From Sphingobacteriaceae bacterium DW12 (GTDB lineage Bacteria > Bacteroidota > Bacteroidia > Sphingobacteriales > Sphingobacteriaceae): a stretch of 64,000 nucleotides of DNA. Below, one piece after another: positions 35,589 to 45,303 of this stretch (positions are counted from its first letter, which is position 1; every line of letters starts with the position of its first letter). The stretch lies in NCBI GenBank assembly GCA_000783305.1, contig JROE01000008.1:124001-188000 (forward strand), in the 5' to 3' direction. The notes under the pieces are model-generated. The model made no database searches, was not told the origin of the DNA, and was given only the letters and a program-made list of their open reading frames with translations. The position numbers were made by a program, and so were the translations under genes.

Positions 35589-36995
35589 ATGGTCATGAAT
35601 ATCCTAAAACATATTACGCTATGTTTCGCCTTGCTATTTGCAATTGCCCAAGAGGGACTTGCACAACTGAGGTTACCGAATTTTTTCTCTAATCATATGG
35701 TCTTACAGCGCAATACCCCTATTAATTTTTGGGGTTGGGGAGGTGCTGGAGGACAGATTCAAGTTAAAGTCAGTTGGTCACAGGACGCTATTACTGCAAA
35801 AGTCGATCCAAATGGACAATGGAAAGTTGTTTTACCTGCAGGCAAAGCTGGGGGACCTTATCAAATTGATGTAAGCCTCAATGGCGAGAATCAGACATTG
35901 CAAGATGTCCTATTGGGTGATGTCTTTCTGTGTTCTGGACAGTCCAACATGGAATGGGGTGGCAATCAAAATTTGAAAGAAATTATCGATGAATTGCCCT
36001 CTGCGAATAATCCAAATATTCGCTTACTACAGGTTAGTCGTGCAGGAGCGGGGGCCGCCCAAGAACAATTGCCTAATTCTTGGACTGCATTGAATGCCGA
36101 AACATTGAAGCCCTTCTCTGCTATTGGATATTTTATAGCCAAGGAAATCAACGCCAAGGAAAATATTCCCATTGGTGTCATCAACTCAAGTTGGGGGGGG
36201 ACTCCCGCTGAAGTTTGGACACCTTCTTATTTAATAAATCATGATCCTCTCTTATTGGAGAAGTCTAAAATGCAAGGCGTGTCTGACTACCGCCCCAATC
36301 AACCAGGTGTCCTTTGGAATGGTATGATTTCTCCTTTTGTGGGATACAATCTTACGGCAGCATTTTGGTATCAAGGGGAAAGTAACGTGGGCTCATGGCA
36401 GGGATACGATAAATTGATGAAGACCATGGTCAATGCATGGCGTTCGGCTTGGAATCATGATTTTCCGTTCTACTTTGTTCAGATCGCCCCTTACACGTAC
36501 AATAATCAAGCTCCCCTAGCAGCCTATCTGCGAGAACAACAGGCCAAAACAGCCTTAGAGCTACGGAATACAGGGATGGTGGTCGTTACTGATTTGGTCG
36601 ATAATATAAAGGATATACATCCAACGCAAAAAAGGGAAGTAGCCCTACGTCTTTCTGAAATGGCTTTGGTCGACATTTACAAACACAATATCAAAGACTA
36701 TAAATCACCAATTTACCAATCCAGTGAAGTTAAAGGCAATTCCATTGTGGTTACTTTTTATAATCTAGATGGTAATCTAAAGGCGAATGGCGATATTACG
36801 GATTTACAGATTGCGGGTGCAGATAAAGTCTTTCATGCTGCGAAAGGCAGTGTCAAAGGAAATAAGTTGATTATTCAATCATCAGAGGTGAAAAATCCTG
36901 TAGCCGTTCGTTTTGGATTTTCAGAGATTGCTATGCCTAATCTTTTCAATAGTCGTGGTCTTCCTGTTTCTCCGTTTCGATCGGATAATTGGTAG
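35589..36995 (+). CDS. Sialate O-acetylesterase-like SGNH carbohydrate esterase
   Basis: This 468-residue exported esterase has a signal peptide (ending EGLAQ; Met1 at 35589 or Met3 at 35595). LPNFFSNHMVLQRNTPINFW opens the N-terminal beta-sandwich usual in this family. The nucleophile motif is FLCSGQSNMEWGG, the oxyanion block is AAFWYQGESN, and the catalytic Asp-X-His is in KDIHPTQKREVALRLS. The family removes O-acetyl groups from sialic acids or from xylan and other glycans. It pairs with the GH43-like gene 38 bases downstream, which suggests a deacetylation plus glycosidase step on one acetylated plant-type or host glycan. No sialidase is nearby, so a non-sialate substrate is equally likely. 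Confidence 0.9.
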   Translation: MVMNILKHITLCFALLFAIAQEGLAQLRLPNFFSNHMVLQRNTPINFWGWGGAGGQIQVKVSWSQDAITAKVDPNGQWKVVLPAGKAGGPYQIDVSLNGENQTLQDVLLGDVFLCSGQSNMEWGGNQNLKEIIDELPSANNPNIRLLQVSRAGAGAAQEQLPNSWTALNAETLKPFSAIGYFIAKEINAKENIPIGVINSSWGGTPAEVWTPSYLINHDPLLLEKSKMQGVSDYRPNQPGVLWNGMISPFVGYNLTAAFWYQGESNVGSWQGYDKLMKTMVNAWRSAWNHDFPFYFVQIAPYTYNNQAPLAAYLREQQAKTALELRNTGMVVVTDLVDNIKDIHPTQKREVALRLSEMALVDIYKHNIKDYKSPIYQSSEVKGNSIVVTFYNLDGNLKANGDITDLQIAGADKVFHAAKGSVKGNKLIIQSSEVKNPVAVRFGFSEIAMPNLFNSRGLPVSPFRSDNW

Positions 36996-37033
36996 ATCCA
37001 TTGGATAAGCATCTACTTCTAGAAATATCTATA

Positions 37034-37963
37034 TTGAAACGTTTGGTTTTATTCGCTTGGTTGTTCTTCGTGTCCAATCAGCTCATGGCTCTACAAGATA
37101 CCGTTTACCTTTTTAGTTACTTTAAAGACAATGGGCAGGATGGGTTACATCTTGCCTATAGCCATGACGGTTTATTATGGAAGGCACTAAAAGATGATCG
37201 ATCGATTTTAGAACCGATACTCGGACCGGATAAACTCATGCGCGATCCCTGCATCATCAGAGGGGCCGACGGTTTATTTCATATGGTATTTACCATTAGT
37301 TGGACGGAGAAAGGCATCGGTTATGCTTCATCCAAAAATCTGGTGGACTGGACGCTGCAAAAAATCATCCCAGTGATGTACCATGAGCCACATGCAAGAA
37401 ATGCCTGGGCACCCGAAATTACCTACGATTCCACATCCGGGACCTACATGATTTATTGGGCAACGACTATTCCTGATTGTTTTCCGGCCTCTACCGAGTC
37501 CGAAGATCGTTATAATCATCGGTTGTATTATACCACCACAAAGAATTTTGAGCAGTTTTCAGAAACGAAGTTATTGTATAATCCTGGGTTTAATGTCATT
37601 GACGCCAGTATCGTCAAGGATGGGAGGCGATTCGTGATGTTTCTGAAAGATGAAAGTTTGAAACCTGTTGCAAAGAATCTTAAAGTTGCTTACAGCGATA
37701 ACTTGATTGGACCTTATGGCCCCGCATCTGAGCCAATTACAGGCGCTTATTGGGCAGAAGGACCAACTAGTTTACAGATGGGCCAGCGGTGGATTGTTTA
37801 TTTTGATAAATACCAACAGGGACTCTACGGAGCGATCAGTTCTACTGACCTTCGAACTTGGAAGGATATTTCCAATCAAATATCTCTGCCAAATAAAATT
37901 CGGCACGGAAGTATCTTCAAAGTAAGTTATAGTGAATTTGTATACTTGAAAGACCACCTGTAA
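37034..37963 (+). CDS. GH43-like five-bladed beta-propeller glycosidase
   Basis: No ATG fits the start. The TTG at 37034 gives a good signal peptide (MKRLVLFAWLFFVSNQLMA) and 309 residues; the frame extends upstream to overlap the esterase, but that leader is not signal-like. Propeller blades show LAYSHDGLLW, MRDPCIIRGADGLFHMVFT (the Asp of RDP is the usual catalytic base), NAWAPEITYD (the usual pKa-modulating Asp is Glu here) and YWAEGPTSLQ (candidate general acid). This places it near GH43/GH117-type arabinanases and xylosidases. Substrate is unknown. It forms an operon with the esterase and ends inside a terminator. Confidence 0.82.
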   Translation: MKRLVLFAWLFFVSNQLMALQDTVYLFSYFKDNGQDGLHLAYSHDGLLWKALKDDRSILEPILGPDKLMRDPCIIRGADGLFHMVFTISWTEKGIGYASSKNLVDWTLQKIIPVMYHEPHARNAWAPEITYDSTSGTYMIYWATTIPDCFPASTESEDRYNHRLYYTTTKNFEQFSETKLLYNPGFNVIDASIVKDGRRFVMFLKDESLKPVAKNLKVAYSDNLIGPYGPASEPITGAYWAEGPTSLQMGQRWIVYFDKYQQGLYGAISSTDLRTWKDISNQISLPNKIRHGSIFKVSYSEFVYLKDHL

Positions 37964-37983
37964 TAGACTAAGCGGTGGTCTTT
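37949..37983 (+). terminator. Rho-independent terminator overlapping the GH43-like stop codon
   Basis: A 10-bp perfect stem (AAAGACCACC 37949-37958, GGTGGTCTTT 37974-37983) is followed by TTATC. The left arm lies inside the last codons of the GH43-like gene. The A-rich left side also allows use from the opposite strand, where the small lipoprotein gene ends 68 bases away. Confidence 0.85.
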
Positions 37984-38051
37984 TTATCTCGTACAATTAA
38001 AGAGAGGGATAGTATTAAAGCATATTGTTGCTCAACAATCAGTTTGTACTT

Positions 38052-38258
38052 TCATCTAGCATTAGGTTTAAGTTCGTCTAGTTCTTTGCGGATAATGTGT
38101 ACACTGTCATGTATAGCATTCATTTGATTCTTTAGGTCGGCAACTTCTTCCTGAAGTTTTTCATCTCTTATTTTTGACCTTCCTTCAGGAGAGGATTGGG
38201 GGCGACAGGCTGCTAATGCAAGCAGAATAATAACGTAAAATTTTTTCATTTTTTTCAA
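38052..38258 (-). CDS. Small lipoprotein with a coiled-coil tail
   Basis: This 68-residue protein has a signal peptide with the clear lipobox LALAAC (Cys18), then RPQSSPEGRSKIRDEKL and a heptad-like helix, EEVADLKNQMNAIHDSVH. This is the build of a small Lpp-like or spacer lipoprotein. No family was recognised. It is a monocistron transcribed away from the FecR gene; a start two codons later (MKKFY) is possible. Confidence 0.7.
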   Translation of the reverse strand: MKKMKKFYVIILLALAACRPQSSPEGRSKIRDEKLQEEVADLKNQMNAIHDSVHIIRKELDELKPNAR

Positions 38259-38740
38259 TTTAGATTATTAGTTGAAAGATTCTGATAAAACTTACAGAAG
38301 AGTGAATTTAAAAAATATAAATCCCCACCAAGAGGCGAGGGATAGCTGATTGTCAATTATATTATTACATTTGCCATCCTACGAGTAGACGGCTAAAGCC
38401 AGACTGTTATTGCATCTGTATTCCTTCCATGGAGTTCTGATTTTTTTCATTTATTCATTTTTTTAATTGGCGATATTTACCAATACTTCCAAAAGTATAC
38501 ATTTATTTGACAGGTTGTGAATTTCGGGTTGAAGGGAAGTAGTATTTTATTGATATTGATGTCGACGGCTGCTATTCTTTAATCGTAAATTTCTGTAATA
38601 AGAGGTCTTATCTATAACAAGGCATCGATATCTTTTCCATGAAAAACTGACTTGGCGGCGATTTTATTAGAAAGAAGAAAATAGATGCTAAGGTTTTCTG
38701 ACATTTCTCGTATCTAGTGTGTTGAACCAATAAGACCACT
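38259..38740. other. 482-base intergenic region upstream of the unpaired fecR
   Basis: No ORF with coding character lies here. In particular no sigma factor gene or remnant is visible, although one usually precedes fecR. Several T-rich tracts and a weak ATCCC/GGGAT repeat (about 38321-38342) are present. It must hold the promoters of the small lipoprotein (-) and of fecR (+). Confidence 0.5.
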
Positions 38741-39946
38741 ATGATTCCAAAGATTGCCCACTTGATAAAAGCCAAATTAGATGGTAGCATAAGTCCTCTG
38801 GAGGAGCAACAATTGCTTCAATGGGCAGAACAGGACCCTAGCTACCAAGCCCTGTTAGATAGGCTAGATACAGATGAGGATTTTTGGAAGGACGTCTTGA
38901 ATAATATTCAATTGAAGCAATCTATTGATGAACATTGGGATGAAAGATTAGATAGATTGACTTTTGAAAAGATCGATCGATACAAGCACAACGATAGGCC
39001 ACATCGTTCTCGCCCCCGTCGATACTTACAGTATACAGGTTTGTTACTCTTATTTAGTGCGATAGGTATTTACTTTTATATCGCAATAGACTCATCGGCA
39101 TCCCATATCCAAGTGCTTAAAGATATCTCCCCAACATACGGTACTGCTACTCTAGAGCTTTCGGATGGCACCCTGATTCCCCTCGATGCAGACAAAAGAG
39201 GTATTGTTGTCGGGGCCGATATGCGCTATCAAGATGGTAGTTCTGTCGGTGCGGTGGAGGATGATGCCGTAAGTTATGCCACATTGAAAGTACCCCAAGG
39301 AGGCAAATATCAGGTGACACTATCCGACGGGACCAAAGTGTGGCTCAATTCGGGAAGTACATTGAAATATCCGATTCGGTTTTCAGATTCCCTTCGTTCT
39401 GTGGAACTTGATGGTGAAGGATATTTTGACGTCGCACATCAGTACTATCAGAAAGATTCAAAAGCCGATAAGAGAAAAACCGCATTTATTGTGACGTCTG
39501 CAACACAGTCAGTTGAGGTTCTAGGGACGATATTCAATATAAAAGCATACGCTGATGATATATGCTCCAAGACGACATTGCTGTATGGAGCAGTCCGATT
39601 GAAAAGCAGTACTGTAGTACCTCAATCTGTCCATCTGTCTCCTGGGGAACAGGGAATCCTAACCTCTGGTCAGCTTCATAAAAAGACCGTCAATATTAAG
39701 TTTGAAATCGGTTGGCTAGAAGACAAGTTTATTTTTAGAGATACTGAACTGCGAGAAGCTTTAAAGGAATTAAGTCGATGGTACGGCTTTGAAATCAAGT
39801 ATGAGAGAAATGTGCCTCCTACGCATTTTTATGGCGAGATAAATCGCAATAGCGGATTGATTGAGGTGTTAAAAATATTGAAATCGAGCGGCTTGGAATT
39901 TCGGATTGAACAGCAAAACGGAGTAAAACGATTGGTAGTCCTTTAA
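38741..39946 (+). CDS. FecR-family anti-sigma factor without adjacent sigma gene
   Basis: This 401-residue protein has a cytoplasmic N-terminal region (LIKAKLDGSISPLEEQQLLQ), one transmembrane helix (~97-117, LLLLFSAIGIYFYIAI) and a periplasmic FecR domain (LKVPQGGKYQVTLSDGTKVW, VELDGEGYFDVAH). The C-terminal DUF4974/STN-like domain (FRDTELREALKELSRWYGF) follows. The SusC immediately downstream carries an STN signalling domain, as expected. Unlike the other two fecR genes in the window it has no ECF sigma gene directly upstream; the nearest unpaired sigma gene is at 52613-53194, at the far end of the same locus. Confidence 0.95.
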   Translation: MIPKIAHLIKAKLDGSISPLEEQQLLQWAEQDPSYQALLDRLDTDEDFWKDVLNNIQLKQSIDEHWDERLDRLTFEKIDRYKHNDRPHRSRPRRYLQYTGLLLLFSAIGIYFYIAIDSSASHIQVLKDISPTYGTATLELSDGTLIPLDADKRGIVVGADMRYQDGSSVGAVEDDAVSYATLKVPQGGKYQVTLSDGTKVWLNSGSTLKYPIRFSDSLRSVELDGEGYFDVAHQYYQKDSKADKRKTAFIVTSATQSVEVLGTIFNIKAYADDICSKTTLLYGAVRLKSSTVVPQSVHLSPGEQGILTSGQLHKKTVNIKFEIGWLEDKFIFRDTELREALKELSRWYGFEIKYERNVPPTHFYGEINRNSGLIEVLKILKSSGLEFRIEQQNGVKRLVVL

Positions 39947-40039
39947 ATATCATCATTATTAGACCATTTAAATAAATAGAAATTATGAAAAAGACACGAC
40001 AGATTTGAATTAGGATTAAGGTAACGGTTTATAAAAAAG

Positions 40040-40065
40040 CCGAATAGTGCGGTAACACTATTCGG
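40040..40065 (+). promoter_or_regulatory. Hairpin between fecR and susC (possible attenuator)
   Basis: A perfect 10-bp stem (CCGAATAGTG 40040-40049, CACTATTCGG 40056-40065) with a 6-base loop is preceded by AAAAAAG and followed by TTATGG. It resembles a terminator with a poor T-tract, in the 209-base gap between FecR and SusC. The position and A-run match the hairpins at 15858 and 58382. Confidence 0.6.
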
Positions 40066-40155
40066 TTATGGTTTGCTAAACTGTTATAACACTTGCAAAA
40101 TGCAAGTAAAAGTGATTAGGAAACAACTTTTAACGAGTTTAAACATTTCAAATTT

Positions 40156-43100
40156 ATGATTTTTTTCGCACATGTTAAGGGCTTCCGCCGGCCTTTAATC
40201 AAGTCAATACTGCTTTATATGAAATTAGTACTTCTGTTAACCCTGCTTGGTACCCTTCACGTCTCGGGCAAGACGTTGGCCCAAGTGATCAATCTTAAGG
40301 CTAAGAATGTTCGATTAGTAGATGCTATGTACAGTGTTCAGGAGCAAAGTGGCAAGCTTTTTTTTCTTCAAGGGAGGGCAATTGCTGACATCCATATCGA
40401 TGTGGAAATTCGAAACCTCGACCTGCATAAAGCTATGGATGTGTTGTTGAAAGATAAGCCTGTATCTTGGGAACTAAGCGGTGAAACCATTATTATCAAA
40501 CCCCGAAGTCGAATTGGTAGACCTGGTGAAGAGCTGATAAATAATTATTCTATCATTCCAAACTTACAAAAGACCGTAACTGGAATGGTTAAAAACGAGA
40601 AGGGGGATGCTTTGAATGGTGTTTCGGTATTTGTAAAAGGAGATCATGACGGGACCACCACCGATGAGAATGGTAGATTCTCCTTACAGGTGTCGGCCAA
40701 TAGTACTACACTTGTGTTTTCCTTCGTTGGCTATAGCAGTAAGGAAGTGTATTTCTCTAATAATTCGACTATTAGCGTTACGCTTCAAGAATTTGTTGAT
40801 GCTCTGGATGAGGTCGTTGTAGTGGGCTATGGAGTCCAAAAAAAACTAAATCTGACAGGTTCGGTTGCGACCGTTAGTGGTGATGAGATTGCCAAGACCC
40901 CAACCAATAATCTGACCAATACCATTGGGGGAAGGATGGCAGGTATTTCTTCTGTCAATAGTGATGGGCGCCCTGGGAATAGTTCTGCAATCCGGGTGAG
41001 AGGGTTGAGCACACTCAATGACAATAGTCCGCTTGTCGTGGTGGACGGGATTATTCGGTCGGATGGCTTTGGAAATATAGATCCCAATGAAGTTGCCAAT
41101 ATTTCGGTTTTGAAAGACGCATCAGCTGCCGCGGTGTACGGTGCCCGTGCAGCGAATGGGGTGATTTTGATAACCACCAAACGAGGTAAGGTAGGTAAGC
41201 CAGTTCTTAATTATACAGGTATGTATGGTCTACAGCAACCTACTCAGTATCCTGCGTTGATGAGTGCTTTTGAATATGGAAAGGTAAGGAACCAAGCTTT
41301 TTTAAATCAAGGTTATGATCCAACCGATCCCGTCCAGAAGAATTTTTTCTATACGGATGAAGAGTTAGAGGGCTTCAAACAAAATGGGACAGATTGGTAT
41401 AGTGAGTCTTTTAAGAAACAGAGTATGCAGACGCAGCACAATCTTTCCGTCGCTGGCGGATCTGAATCCATCCGGTACTTTGGTTCCCTGGGATATTTAG
41501 ATCAAGATGGAATTTATGATAATATTGGCTTTAAGCGGTTCAATCTACGGTCCAATATCGATGCCTCTATTACGGAGAGTTTAACTGTTGGACTCAATGT
41601 AGATGCTCGACAGGAATTGTTCGATTCCCCCAGTTGGGATGCCAATGACATCTTTCACCGTGTCATCAATGTCTCTCCTACACGTAAGGCTTATTATCCT
41701 AGTGGTAGGGCAGCCAATACCACAGGGTCACACCCTGTTGAGATGATCAGGTCTTCAGGATATAACCAGTCAGAATACAATATATTCCAGGGTACCCTCT
41801 TTTTTAACCAAAAATTGATAAATATTACCGAGGGGTTGGCCTTTAACGGCAATTTTTCCTACTTTAAGCAACAGCATTTCAATAAAAAATTCGCGACGCC
41901 TTATGTCATGTATGATGAGGATTCAGATGGCAATATCGTCAATCAAAAGATGGTTGGAGGTCGTACTTCCCTATATGAAGCTTTTGATGATTTAACCAAT
42001 TATACATATAATATTTCTTTGAATTATCAACGTAGTTTTCTGAAAAACGATATATCGGGACTGTTGTTGTTCGAGCAATATAGTTCCAAAGGCAAGGGAT
42101 TTAACGCTAACAAAGAAGATTTTGCGACCAATATCAAAGACGAGTTTTTTGCCAGTGGGCCTAATAATCAATCCATCGGCGGGAGCGGGTACATTCGTGA
42201 CGCGCGCCGAAGCGTAGTGGGTAGGTTTAATTATGCTTATGACGGTAAGTATTTGTTAGAGGGTACCTTTAGATACGATGGTTCATATCGTTTTCCCAAA
42301 GAAAATAGGTTTGGTTTCTTCCCAGCAGTTTCTGCAGGATGGCGTATTTCGGAAGAGCGTTTTTTCAAGGAAAGCTCCGGGTTGAATTTTATCAATAATC
42401 TAAAGTTGCGATTTTCCAAAGGTCTGATTGGCAATGATCGTGTGAATGCTTATCAGTTCCAGGAGACCTATTCATTGATTTCTGGTGTTGGACCTATAAT
42501 AGATGGTCAGGCTGTGTCCCAAGTTGCTTATGGAGTGTACCCCAATCAAGCGATTACTTGGGAAAAACAAGACAATACCAATATTGGGTTGGATATCAAT
42601 TTCCTCAATTCCATGTTTGGATTAGAAATCGATTATTTCTTCCGAAAGACGAGTGATATTTTATGGAATAGAGATCGGTCTGTACCCGGTACCTTCGGAC
42701 GTGTTTTACCAGATGAAAACTATGCTAAGGTCAATAGCAATGGTGTTGAATTGACATTAACGCATCAAAAGACCTTTGCTAACAGTCTATCCTATAATTT
42801 CAGACTCGTAGGCTCCTATGCAACCAATAAGGTCACACAGATAGATGATCCAGCCAATGCTTTGGATTTTGACAAAAAGCTAGGTCGACCTATTGGATTT
42901 CGGGTGGGATATGAGTCTTTAGGGCTTATCACGAGCGAGGTTGAGGCAGCTTCTTGGTTTGGAGGAACACAGTTTGGACAAAAAAATCTACCTGGAGATA
43001 TCAAATATGCTGATGTCAATGGTGATGGACAGGTTACTATCCAAGATCAGAAAGTTATCTCAGATTATGGTAACGAACCTCGTATCATGTATGGTCTGAC

Positions 43101-43554
43101 GGGCAATCTGACCTGGCGCAAAATCGACCTAAATTTCTTTTTTCAAGGAGCTGCTCAGCGCAATTTAATGTTGACTTCGTCGGGTCGTGTAATGTATCTC
43201 AATGGAGGCTCTAGTAACAACTTTTCTTATTTTGCCGATTCATGGAGTGTAGATAATCCCGATGCAAAATATCCCTTGGCTTGGATAGACTCTCGGTTAA
43301 TTAACAATAGGGATTCAGAGTTTTGGCTGCGAAAGGCAGGTTATATTCGATTGAAATCTTTAGATATCGGGTATAATTTCTCATCGCAATGGCTTTCAGA
43401 TTTGCGGATCAGCAAGTTCAGGGTCTATATGTCGGGATATAACTTATTTACGATTAGCCAGATCAAGGAAATGGATCCTGAAGCGGCCACTGGAGCAGGT
43501 AACTATTACCCTCAGCAACGCAATTATAACCTCGGATTGCTATTATCTTTCTAA
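40156..43554 (+). CDS. STN-domain SusC-like TonB-dependent receptor
   Basis: This receptor has 1132 residues. A leader with the signal core YMKLVLLLTLLGTLHVSG is followed by the STN domain (VRLVDAMYSVQEQSGKLFFL). Next come a carboxypeptidase-regulatory-like domain (VTGMVKNEKGDALNGVSVFV), the TonB box region DEVVVVGYGVQKKLN, a plug (VVVDGIIRSDGFGNIDPNEV, LKDASAAAVYGARAANGVI) and the C-terminal barrel with LPGDIKYADVNGDGQV. The partner SusD follows after 11 bases. The STN domain implies signalling through the FecR upstream. Confidence 0.96.
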   Translation: MIFFAHVKGFRRPLIKSILLYMKLVLLLTLLGTLHVSGKTLAQVINLKAKNVRLVDAMYSVQEQSGKLFFLQGRAIADIHIDVEIRNLDLHKAMDVLLKDKPVSWELSGETIIIKPRSRIGRPGEELINNYSIIPNLQKTVTGMVKNEKGDALNGVSVFVKGDHDGTTTDENGRFSLQVSANSTTLVFSFVGYSSKEVYFSNNSTISVTLQEFVDALDEVVVVGYGVQKKLNLTGSVATVSGDEIAKTPTNNLTNTIGGRMAGISSVNSDGRPGNSSAIRVRGLSTLNDNSPLVVVDGIIRSDGFGNIDPNEVANISVLKDASAAAVYGARAANGVILITTKRGKVGKPVLNYTGMYGLQQPTQYPALMSAFEYGKVRNQAFLNQGYDPTDPVQKNFFYTDEELEGFKQNGTDWYSESFKKQSMQTQHNLSVAGGSESIRYFGSLGYLDQDGIYDNIGFKRFNLRSNIDASITESLTVGLNVDARQELFDSPSWDANDIFHRVINVSPTRKAYYPSGRAANTTGSHPVEMIRSSGYNQSEYNIFQGTLFFNQKLINITEGLAFNGNFSYFKQQHFNKKFATPYVMYDEDSDGNIVNQKMVGGRTSLYEAFDDLTNYTYNISLNYQRSFLKNDISGLLLFEQYSSKGKGFNANKEDFATNIKDEFFASGPNNQSIGGSGYIRDARRSVVGRFNYAYDGKYLLEGTFRYDGSYRFPKENRFGFFPAVSAGWRISEERFFKESSGLNFINNLKLRFSKGLIGNDRVNAYQFQETYSLISGVGPIIDGQAVSQVAYGVYPNQAITWEKQDNTNIGLDINFLNSMFGLEIDYFFRKTSDILWNRDRSVPGTFGRVLPDENYAKVNSNGVELTLTHQKTFANSLSYNFRLVGSYATNKVTQIDDPANALDFDKKLGRPIGFRVGYESLGLITSEVEAASWFGGTQFGQKNLPGDIKYADVNGDGQVTIQDQKVISDYGNEPRIMYGLTGNLTWRKIDLNFFFQGAAQRNLMLTSSGRVMYLNGGSSNNFSYFADSWSVDNPDAKYPLAWIDSRLINNRDSEFWLRKAGYIRLKSLDIGYNFSSQWLSDLRISKFRVYMSGYNLFTISQIKEMDPEAATGAGNYYPQQRNYNLGLLLSF

Positions 43555-43565
43555 ACCTAAATACC

Positions 43566-45215
43566 ATGAAAAAATACATATACATTTTTATTGCAATGGT
43601 CTGCATCACGATTCCGCCATCCTGTAATTCAGATTTTCTTGATCCCTCCAACCCCGAAGCCATATCTGAGGATGATGTTTGGAAGGATCCAAAGCTTATT
43701 GAACTTTTTGTTAATCAGATGTACAATGATCGTCCAGGATACGAATATTCCAATACTCAAGATAATATTACCGACGAGGGACGTTGCAATTACCCTGGTG
43801 ATGCTCCGAATCAGATTTTGGCTGGTCAATGGGATCAAATCACCAATCCCATCGGCTTTTGGGCCTATCAACAGGTGCGTAAAACCAATGAGTTTATGGC
43901 AAGAGTGGATGGAGCAAGCCTCGACGATGCGACCAAGAAGCGGTTGAAAGGTGAGGTTCGTTTCTTACGTGCTTTTCTTTATTTTGATATGGTCAAGCGA
44001 TATGGTGGAGTACCTATCATCGATAAATTACAGAGTATTTCCGATGACCTTCAGATTGGTAGGAATAGTCTTTCTGAATCTATGGATTTCATCGTTAGCG
44101 AACTGGGGACTGCAGCCGAAGAGCTACCTCTTCAGACCGTGCGTGGCAGGGCATCAAAAGGAGCGGCTATGGCGTTGAAAGGAAGAGCGTTGCTCTATTA
44201 TGCTAGTCCAATGTATAATACAGCCAACAATACCGAATTGTGGGAAGCCGCTGCAAAAGCTAATAGGGAGGTCATCGACTTGAATAAGTATTCGTTATAT
44301 CCCGATTTGGATAAGCTCTGGTTGGATAAGTCCAATGCGCATGTGGAATCTATATTTGAGATTCAATACAAGCTTCCTGAGAAGCAGCACAGTTGGGACG
44401 CCGGTCTACGCCCATTGATTTTAGCCAATAATAATGCTGGTCAGCTTTCTCCTCTACAGGAGTTGATAGACGCCTTTCCCATGGCCAACGGAAAGACGAT
44501 TCACGAATCGGGAGCTGACTACGACCCCAATAATCCCTATATAGGCAGAGACATGCGCTTCTATGCTTTCATCGCTTTCAACGGCTCTAAAGTAAAAGGG
44601 ACCACCAGTGGCCCACCTGTCAAAGAAATTACGCTTGAGACCTATCAAGGAGGAAGAGATTACGATCAGTCCAAGGAGAATACCATTTACAATACCATTA
44701 CCGGTTATTATACCAGAAAAGCTACCAATCCCGATAATACCGTATACACAGGTTCTACAGGCAGTGATCAACCCTGGATTGAGCTCCGCTACGCTGAAGT
44801 ATTATTGAATTATGCCGAAGCACAAAATGAATCTTTAGCTACCCCCGATGCCACTGTATATGAAGCCTTGAATTTGCTTCGTAAGCGGGCTGGGATTACT
44901 ACTACATTATCGCTGGGTTCTTTGGACAAAATTCAGATGAGGGCACTCATCCACAATGAAAGATATGTTGAATTATGCTTCGAAAAAAAGAGATATTGGG
45001 ATTTGCGGAGATGGAAGGAGGCTGGACAACGATTGAATGGCAAGCGCTATAGAGGTGTGCTTATTACCAAAATGCCCAATGGGTCTTTTACCTATGCCTA
45101 TCACGAGGTCGATGCCAACCCCATAGTTTTCCAGACCAAAATGTATTGGATGCCCATTCCGCAGTCCGAAATAACCAAGAATAAGAATTTGGAACAAAAT
45201 CCAGATTGGAATTAG
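43566..45215 (+). CDS. SusD/RagB-family nutrient-binding lipoprotein
   Basis: This 549-residue lipoprotein has the lipobox IPPSC (Cys20). Hallmarks include LKGEVRFLRAFLYFDMVKRY, RASKGAAMALKGRALLYYAS, ELRYAEVLLNYAEAQNE, HNERYVELCFEKKRYWDLRR and the ending IPQSEITKNKNLEQNPDWN. It follows SusC directly and heads the catabolic gene run of this locus, with the creatininase-family gene 88 bases on. Confidence 0.96.
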   Translation: MKKYIYIFIAMVCITIPPSCNSDFLDPSNPEAISEDDVWKDPKLIELFVNQMYNDRPGYEYSNTQDNITDEGRCNYPGDAPNQILAGQWDQITNPIGFWAYQQVRKTNEFMARVDGASLDDATKKRLKGEVRFLRAFLYFDMVKRYGGVPIIDKLQSISDDLQIGRNSLSESMDFIVSELGTAAEELPLQTVRGRASKGAAMALKGRALLYYASPMYNTANNTELWEAAAKANREVIDLNKYSLYPDLDKLWLDKSNAHVESIFEIQYKLPEKQHSWDAGLRPLILANNNAGQLSPLQELIDAFPMANGKTIHESGADYDPNNPYIGRDMRFYAFIAFNGSKVKGTTSGPPVKEITLETYQGGRDYDQSKENTIYNTITGYYTRKATNPDNTVYTGSTGSDQPWIELRYAEVLLNYAEAQNESLATPDATVYEALNLLRKRAGITTTLSLGSLDKIQMRALIHNERYVELCFEKKRYWDLRRWKEAGQRLNGKRYRGVLITKMPNGSFTYAYHEVDANPIVFQTKMYWMPIPQSEITKNKNLEQNPDWN

Positions 45216-45303
45216 AAAGCCGGAATATACTGTGTGTATACCCAATCGTATGTACACTGTATTTGTTCTGTAGTATTAATAAACACTATATCCGTATTTG
45301 ACT